This document shows positions 60,301-64,000 of a DNA stretch of 64,000 nt, piece after piece. Both the position numbers and the translations under genes were made by a program. The notes under the pieces were generated by a model. That model searched no databases and had not been told where the DNA came from. It saw only the letters and a program-made list of their open reading frames with translations. The DNA is from Rhyzopertha dominica (lineage: Eukaryota > Arthropoda > Insecta > Coleoptera > Bostrichidae). Position 1 is the stretch's first letter. Every line of letters begins with the position of its first letter. The stretch spans positions 24,304,001 through 24,368,000 of the forward strand of contig QCXZ01000137.1 in NCBI GenBank assembly GCA_025024175.1, in the 5' to 3' direction.

Positions 60301-63300
60301 AAAGACTTCGAAACGCATGTTTTGTCCGAAAGAAGTAAGAAAACCGTTTGGGTATTCTGATGACTTACTAAAATAAGTTATGCAAATTTATAATATAAAT
60401 ATTAAAAAACTGCAGTGCTTTAAAAATTTTTAAGAATTGACCCATAAAACAGGGAAATTAGAACAAAATAATTTGCACAATATACTTAATATACAATAGC
60501 CATAATATACTCGTCTCATATTTTCTACTCAAAATCTACGCCAAAATGCTTTATCTACATTTTCTACGCGGGTAATGTAGAAAATTATAATTTACGCGTA
60601 AACGCCCATCACTGATCCGTGGCTGCGGAATATTGAAAAGGTTGTGATGGAGACTTACCTTTGATTACGTTAAATTTTATTTAACAGAAGTATTTGAAAT
60701 AAAATACATTTATTCACATTAAGTTATTAATAAAACAAGATTTTATTTTTAAATAGAGGCGTTTAGATAAGAAAAGGTAGGGATGCCTAACTGAACATTT
60801 GGCGTATATATCGCAGAATTACTGAAAACGAACGGCAGCTATTTTATTGTGTCTGACAGAGCGTGTTCCCAAACAAAAACTGCTTGTGAGTGTAAAAATT
60901 GGAGCGAAAAGATAAGCTTCCACAGGACATAACAGACTTCAGTTCACGTCATGTTTCCAGCGGCGTAGACCACTAAAATTTAGAAAATTGCTAGTACGCT
61001 ACTGGTGGTTGGTGTCACTTGGTAATACTCTAGCCTATTATTGCCCATCTTTTTTCCTTATCTAGATACAAACCACTGAAGTTAACAAGTGACAGCTGAG
61101 GTTAATGAAGATATACTAAAACCCTTATAGAATTTGATAACATTTAAATAACCGCAAGCTCAATACAAAGAACGTCCAACTCTGTCTCTTCCGCTTCACA
61201 ACAATATTAAATATAGACAATAATTCATGTAATAAAATAGCACACATATGATGAATGGTGCTGCTAATTGTAATTGGATTGACGCAAGACATGTTTATGC
61301 CTAAGGTTTTTGCAATCGGCTAATACGTCGCCAAAATAGTATATTGTATATCAAGAGTCGAAAGTGCATGATTTCCGCACGCATCGTGGATATTGCAGGC
61401 CTCGGTTACAACCAAGTGTGGAAACCGCACCTTCCACTCGCGTCATACATACTATTTTTCCTACATTTGTGCAAGAAAGACGGCCTAAGAAAATATTTCC
61501 GTTTAATTTCCCACAATTCAAATATGCAGCGAGCAATAGTTATTTTGTGCATCTGTTTCGTTAGTCACGCCGGTAACTGAGATAATAAAAATTATTTTTA
61601 CAATTCTCACAAAAGCCATCAGTCGCTGGGAATTACTTAAGGATGTTTGAAGATTCCATGGAAGAATCTGGATTCGTATACGAAATAGAAAAAGAGGCAA
61701 AAGCAGCAACATTAGATTTATTACCACATAATTTACGGGAACCATATGAGCCCACAGTCAGTCCTGGACTAGTGTCGAGGAAAGGAGACTTACGACAAGA
61801 CTGTGTTTCTGGCTTATTTTTATGAGCGATCTAAAACAAAAAAATCTTTTATTCATGGTGACATGGTGTATGTATTGAAAATTGAAAGCCACTTTTAATG
61901 TAAAGGAGAGATGCTGATATCAGAAAATATTCCAAGCTAACTGCCTTTCTGAAGCGTACGGGTATGGATATAGGCCAATAAAATCCAAAGCTTTCACAAA
62001 GGAACATTTGTACAACTTTCTGTCTGAAGCTCCTGATCATCCAACGATGAAGGTTCAAATCACCTTTTTCTCAAGTATTTATTTTTAACTAACAGGTTGT
62101 TTTCATTTTGGCAGTAGCGGGTTCTTGCGATCGAAATGAGCTCAAAAAGATGACAGTCGATGGCATTGAAGACCTATGAACCATTCTAGTGGTAAAAATT
62201 CCGGAAACGAAGATAGAATTTCAACGAACTTTCACTGTTACGCACGATTCTCAAGCTCTGGTGAATATGTTGGAATTTTAAAGAAAATAGCATCCCCTCG
62301 ACTGCTGAAAATGAAAGACCGCAGCGTTTTTATCAACTACCGATCTGGAAAGGTAGCTGTCAACTTGTAGGATTAAATACTATTGGGAAATTTAATTTCA
62401 AATTGCAACATACTTTAAGTTGCCCGATGCCCATAGTTATACAGGGGGCATTGTTTTGGACGGTATTCAGCAACTCTATTAGTCAATAGTGGTGGCGCAT
62501 TTGGCAATACACTCTTTATTATCGAAAACAGTATTTTTTGTACAAAAGTAGGAAGTAGAACACAAAGTCATGACACACCACAACAAATTAAAATAAATTC
62601 ATGCATTAAAGTTATTAATCACATACGGCAAAATCTCGATTTATGGACAGAATAATGATTTACTTGCAAAGAAACTATAGGAAATATGACTATTTGTACA
62701 ATTTTAAAGTAAACCACTGAGTGTGTGAGTTAAATTTTAATACTTACTGTATTTTTAGTGGCAAGAATTCGTAAATTCAACCAATAAGCCTTATTTTACA
62801 CTTTCACTACGAAGAGTATTTTTTGTAACCAACTGTTTTTTATGTAAGCTGTATATACACCATAAGTTTACTTATTACTTAAGAAAAAAATGGTTTAAAT
62901 AATGTTACGCAAAACACAGCTACATATATATACCTACTTCTGCTCTAAGCTATATATAGTGGCACTGGTTTGATATATTATTAACTAGTTAGATTGAACA
63001 ATATCGCCTTCATCTACCTAATCTTTATAGTAAATGAGGTTTTTTGCACTTCACAGATAGATGTTTGCACATTATTCTGGGTGCGTCTATAATACAATTC
63101 ATACGACGCACACCTACAGTCATAAAGCTTGAGTAAGCATGAACTTTGCTTGTTGGAATTTGCCGTTCTGTAAAAAAAAGAACTCTTTAAATGGCAATCA
63201 TAGCAAAAGCACTACCGGTCACAACTTGTTGACTACATTTTGCTGGTGAAATTAATAAAAAAGGAAGTTCGCGCACAATAATAACTTGAAATGTAAATAT

Positions 63301-63558
63301 ACGTACTCTAGGTACAAACAATTTCTGATGTTTTTCGTTCCTCTGCTAATTTGCGTCAGTCGATAGGACATTTTTAAAGTGAATCGTAATGATATTATAC
63401 TAACAATAGATATAAGTGCTCACGTACCTGAAATGCTAATGTCTGAAGTATGACCAGGAATACTCTAAGAGGAAGTTTAGCTTTGTATGCTCGATGCGAC
63501 CATAGCCTGTGTGCTCCAGCTGTTACCCCCAAACACCCTAACTGATACATGAATATTG
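45315..63558 (-). CDS. Acyl-CoA desaturase C (YPAE-type), 5' exon outside the window
   Basis: A third acyl-CoA desaturase, on the minus strand and tail to tail with A and B. Visible exons are 63558-63428, 56647-56259 and 45639-45315, with AG/GT borders on the minus strand in phases equal to those of A and B. The first coding exon (about 71 codons) is not found up to 64000 and must lie to the right. Histidine boxes are HRLWSH, HRVHH and HNYHH, and the signature site reads YPAE. It is more diverged than A and B are from each other: the segment after GWLLCR reads HHPDVRAKRKCLDTSDL, and the C-terminus ends YRTCSET. Intron 3 is 10.6 kb and carries a complete BEL/Pao element. No stop or frameshift lies in the exons. 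A functional gene is likely, provided splicing across the insert works. Confidence 0.9.
46671..47662. repeat. Inverted-repeat element in intron 3 of desaturase C
   Basis: The ends read TAGTCCAGGAGGCAGTGA and the complement of TAGTCCAGGGGGCAGTGA, so the termini match over 18 bases with one difference. Inverted similarity continues inside (TTATTTTTCCAGTCATAAAT on the left against TTATTTTTGCAGTCCTAAAT on the right). At 992 bp with no transposase frame, it looks like a foldback or MITE-type element. The family is not identified. Confidence 0.65.
47680..48300 (+). repeat. Long direct repeat, copy 2 (intron 3 of desaturase C)
   Basis: Same-orientation relative of 40080-40700, about 7.6 kb away. 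The alignment starts near TTAACTTGTGAACG and runs through TTTTGCAAGTAATAAACAGT, CACCTTGTTTTAATTTCC and TTCTCCAAAA. The copies are clearly diverged. Confidence 0.6.
48301..49011 (-). other. Intron 3 of desaturase C, nothing recognised
   Basis: No supported feature. Two N bases lie near 48952 and 48972. Confidence 0.35.
49012..49160 (-). repeat. Possible tRNA-derived SINE fragment
   Basis: Read on the minus strand, GGTTCGATGCCCGCCGGCGG resembles a pol III B box followed by the body of lepidopteran SINEs (GTATTTATTCTTGTATGAAAC, GAATAAAA). No A box or tail was found. Assigned by wording only. Confidence 0.35.
49478..50067 (-). repeat. 3' LTR of the BEL/Pao element
   Basis: 590 bp, TGTTA...TAACA termini, identical by eye to 55415-56004. 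It sits downstream of the polypurine tract in the element's orientation. Confidence 0.95.
50068..50080 (-). other. Polypurine tract of the BEL/Pao element
   Basis: On the minus strand AAGGGGGGCGGGA directly abuts the 3' LTR, the expected site for plus-strand DNA priming. Confidence 0.8.
50203..55359 (-). CDS. BEL/Pao Gag-Pol polyprotein, 1718 residues, intact
   Basis: A single open frame for all retrotransposition functions. In order (approximate residues): N-terminal coiled, acidic region; gag domain with LPSFSGKYNEWTSFCDTF (about 133-280); zinc knuckles CSHCNQGHFIINC and CTNCLRPGHAVKSC (336-383); aspartic protease DTGSQ (about 460); reverse transcriptase with KLRVVFDAS and catalytic YVDD (about 745-875); RNase H with HGFCDASESAYGA (about 1042) and YTDS; integrase with a zinc-binding segment, VDYCGPY, YSDNGTNF and FGGLWEAAVKS. 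Gag and Pol share one frame, as usual in BEL/Pao elements. Four residues are unknown because of N bases (for example near 54167, 55254 and 55310), and no stop interrupts it. No env frame follows. Likely active, or inserted very recently. Confidence 0.96.
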   Translation of the reverse strand: MTDASDNTAFSTNAEEXKKQLTGSKRYLRGAITKLXNSLQQVELQDPHIIEQRLERLDILFNKYISRVQAYLEEDEDFEEDSDLEDYYDKTVAKAKKLLRPVTSTTRLVKNTSNFTQLDSVGSQIKLPPINLPSFSGKYNEWTSFCDTFTSLVQNNNDISEIQKFHYLKSSLKGEAAQVISSLEISSVNYEIAWTSLKERFDNKRLIMQNHINAILSIPTITKESFTPLRSLLDQSNQHLQSLIAIDRPAEKRFEDLIVHILTSKLDHTTRRQWEASIAFNEFPDWDKLKTFLSNRCNILEMESFSTAKSAKVDYFPKTHKHGVSLAASSDKKRECSHCNQGHFIINCKGFKNLSLQARNDEVQRKSLCTNCLRPGHAVKSCCSRGCLVCSKKHHTLXHSDNTTPTSASSKNEEFGTPSTSHLASHCVHPNNSSQVLLSTCVINVRDRDGNYQKARALLDTGSQVNLMSASLAKRLKLPQSDINMPITGVGQTTTNVQHYVTAKVGSRITNYEVQLKLLILPKITGKTPQVMIPPGRITLPKNLPLADPYFHTPSEIDLLIGAEIFYNLLCIGRVCVDNLFYQKTLFGWIATGNFGELPNINQQTTAMCNQTIISDETNILNNTLRKFWELEDTCASKTSSSPDEQYCEKHFVENTERLPSGRFCVSMPWKLTPEKLGSSKGQALRRFYAIERKFFRDINLKIQYAAFMQEYIDLGHMKLASNQLAEDGYFLPHHAVTKENSLTTKLRVVFDASAKTSTDHSLNDCLMVGPTIQDDLFSTLARFRTHKIVIASDIAKMYRQVQLSDTEHKYHRILWRNNPNEEVKVYELQTVTYGTAPASFLATRCLQELALQERHLYPEAANIVLRDFYVDDLLTGTNSVEDAIRLGGELTVLLEKGGMQLRKWTSNSNEVLQRMSQSTSDETTVLTWDKTDDLKMLGIQWDPKTDAIQYNVALKEYHRVCKRTILSQIAQIFDPLGLLGPIVIIAKLLIQKLWQLKLDWDESVPQEIHTDFVSFLQELRNVHFSIPRYILEDCDFIYELHGFCDASESAYGACIYIKSINSNGTASCKLLCAKSRVAPLKSTSLPRLELCAAVILAQLQAKVIDKINITFKRVQLYTDSTITLAWIQATSNRWKTFVANRVGEIHQLSSPQNWFHVSTSDNPADLISRGCKPAQLINASLWWNGPTWLSDPNHNSPKNLYDSDLELKEPAVHTMTIQSDFNVYTKFSCLRKLYRVTALCFRFVRNARDKETKLTGPLTVDELRKAEFRLISLVQRQSFSSEFHEIQESGVVHVKSKLRDLNPFIDTINGILRVGGRLRNSAIPYARKFPAVLPSKHPFTNLVIESVHRETFHSGMQATLAAVRQTFWPLNARNTVRKVIHGCVTCFKAQPRITQPPMGDLPAGRVTSSARPFLHTGVDYCGPYTIKEGSRRSKRTVKVYVAIFICLSTKAVHIELVADLTTEAFIAALHRFTSRRGLVTDLYSDNGTNFTGADAELRRLQVLIQGDPAIRTSAASKGIKWHFIPPRAPHFGGLWEAAVKSMKHHLRRVAAKALLTYEELQTLLCQIEAILNSRPLCPLSSDPNDETALTPGHFLIGDSLISVSEPNLLHLPENRLSRWQMVQTLKQHFWKRWHKEYLNECQQRRKWRTPSQSQIQVGQMVLVREDNTAPGQWPLGRVVEIHPGKDGIVRAATINLGTTKVKRSANKLCVLPVHNYS
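55395..55411 (-). other. Primer-binding site of the BEL/Pao element, tRNA-Tyr type
   Basis: Three bases inside the 5' LTR, the minus strand reads TGGTCCTTCGAGCCGGA. This is the complement of a tRNA 3' end TCCGGCTCGAAGGACCA, which corresponds to animal tRNA-Tyr with its CCA tail. The tRNA identity is from memory of tRNA-Tyr sequences. Confidence 0.65.
55415..56004 (-). repeat. 5' LTR of the BEL/Pao element
   Basis: 590 bp, identical by eye to 49478-50067 and followed on its outer side by the GCCTC target duplication. It would carry the element's promoter, pointing toward lower coordinates. Confidence 0.95.
56656..59012 (-). other. Intron 2 of desaturase C (first part), no gene
   Basis: AT-rich intron sequence. 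A frame at 58231-58557 (+) contains several N bases (58242-58458) and matches nothing known to me. The short text GTTGGTGGCGCTAGTGTGG near 57244 resembles repeat-derived sequence. Confidence 0.4.
59013..59132. repeat. 120-bp imperfect hairpin
   Basis: The left stem CCTTAAAAATCAAAGAACTG (then TCAGA) pairs with its near-complement ending at 59132 (TCTGACAGTTCTCTAATCTT then TAAGG). The stem is about 33 bp with a few mismatches and a loop of about 50 bases. Probably a small MITE; a hairpin precursor RNA is possible but unsupported. Confidence 0.6.
59560..60614 (-). mobile_element. Non-autonomous hAT element, copy 2, with 8-bp target duplication
   Basis: The termini are CAGTGATGGGCG and the complementary CGCCCATCACTG, flanked by a perfect 8-bp duplication ATCCGTGG (59552-59559 and 60615-60622). 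Sub-terminal inverted sequence (TTTACGCGTAAATTATAATT near 60590, GCGCGTAGAATAC near 59570) is shared with the 500-bp copy at 43133-43632, which lies in the opposite orientation. The 1,055-bp body has no transposase frame. It sits in intron 2 of desaturase C. Confidence 0.88.
61643..62490 (+). pseudogene. Crypton-like tyrosine-recombinase transposase relic
   Basis: Plus-strand pieces in changing frames resemble the tyrosine-recombinase transposases of insect Crypton-type elements. They are EAKAATLDLLPHNLREPYE (near 61690-61750); KSKAFTKEHLYNFLSEAPD (near 61988-62045); a GSCDRNELKKMTVDGIEDL block with KIPETK after it (near 62118-62210); NYRSGK (near 62335); and GLNTIGKF followed by IATYFKLPDAHSYTG (near 62370-62445). 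The order fits the family, but the frame changes repeatedly and internal stops occur. The histidine expected after YTG is a glycine. The copy is dead and lies antisense in intron 2 of desaturase C. Assigned from recalled family wording. Confidence 0.6.
62491..63427 (-). other. Intron 2 of desaturase C (last part), nothing recognised
   Basis: AT-rich DNA adjoining the donor site of exon 2. No supported feature. Confidence 0.4.
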
Positions 63559-64000
63559 CTGAAAATACACAGAAGTGTTAAAAATTTTAGGTAACTTAGG
63601 CTTATTTGTATACATTTCAGTCAGGTACTTTTCAAAATTTGAGATTACTAGATAGCGATTGTTTCTTATATTTCTTACATATTAATTAGGTACGTTATAA
63701 AAGTCAAGTACTAACAATAGTATTTCTATATGTACTAAATTGTTCATTCTTTTTAATGCAGTAGTCTCAAATATATAATGGTAGCTACTTTATTTCGCGA
63801 TATGTACTAATTATGTGTTTATGTTCCAATTACAGAAAAGTCGAAACAACATATATACCGGAAAAGCTAATTCACTTAAACTGTTGTAGCTTTTATTTTA
63901 TGTATTTTTTTCCTAACTTAAAACAGATTGTTGCAGATATTTGAATTAACCAGCTACATTGGTAAGTTCGTATTTGAATATTTTAATTTCTCCAAACGAT
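63559..64000 (-). other. Intron 1 of desaturase C, runs off the window
   Basis: It begins with a minus-strand acceptor (TTTTCAG at 63559-63565 on the plus strand as its complement). No segment resembling the first desaturase exon (WRNI, HLxALYG) is found before the edge. Confidence 0.5.

Noticed and set aside
1..64000. CRISPR arrays, rRNA or tRNA genes
   Set aside because: No regularly spaced repeats, rRNA-like stretches or full cloverleaf candidates were seen. The only B-box-like text (near 49137) fits a SINE fragment better.

Overview
The window is nuclear DNA of an insect, almost certainly a moth or butterfly. It is AT-rich, its genes are split by GT-AG introns, TAGGTACCTA-type motifs recur throughout, and its cellular genes are acyl-CoA desaturases of the insect type with the four-residue signature site used to group lepidopteran desaturases. 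The species cannot be named from the sequence.

The only cellular genes I can recognise are three members of that family. Desaturase A (+, coding exons from 9649 to 13797) and desaturase B (+, 28307 to 39117) are complete tandem paralogues of 350 codons. Desaturase C (-, 63558 down to 45315) converges on them tail to tail, and its first exon lies beyond the right edge. Equivalent exons match in size (214, 131 and 389 nt, then 319 nt in A and B or 325 nt in C) and in intron phase. All three keep the histidine boxes of a di-iron membrane desaturase (HRLWAH or HRLWSH, HRxHH, HNxHH). Their signature residues are NPAE (A), NPSE (B) and YPAE (C). Such enzymes act in the endoplasmic reticulum on fatty acyl-CoAs; in moths, expanded clusters often supply sex-pheromone precursors. 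Regiospecificity cannot be read from sequence.

The remainder is introns and intergenic DNA filled with transposable elements. From left to right these are: unrecognised ORFs and inverted-repeat elements (1-7 kb); an inverted-repeat element in intron 2 of A; two non-LTR reverse transcriptase remnants (15-18 kb); nested inverted-repeat elements (24-26.7 kb); a mariner-like transposase relic in intron 1 of B; a broken Ty3/gypsy element and a CRE-bearing inverted-repeat element in intron 2 of B; two head-to-head Penelope-like remnants in intron 3 of B; foldback elements and a non-autonomous hAT copy between B and C; an apparently intact BEL/Pao retrotransposon with identical 590-bp LTRs in intron 3 of C; and a second hAT copy plus a Crypton-like tyrosine-recombinase relic in intron 2 of C. 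Intron 3 is 59 bp in A, 2.2 kb in B and 10.6 kb in C, and transposons account for much of the difference.

I saw no tRNA, rRNA, CRISPR array or bacterial-type operon. Single N bases are scattered through the assembly.
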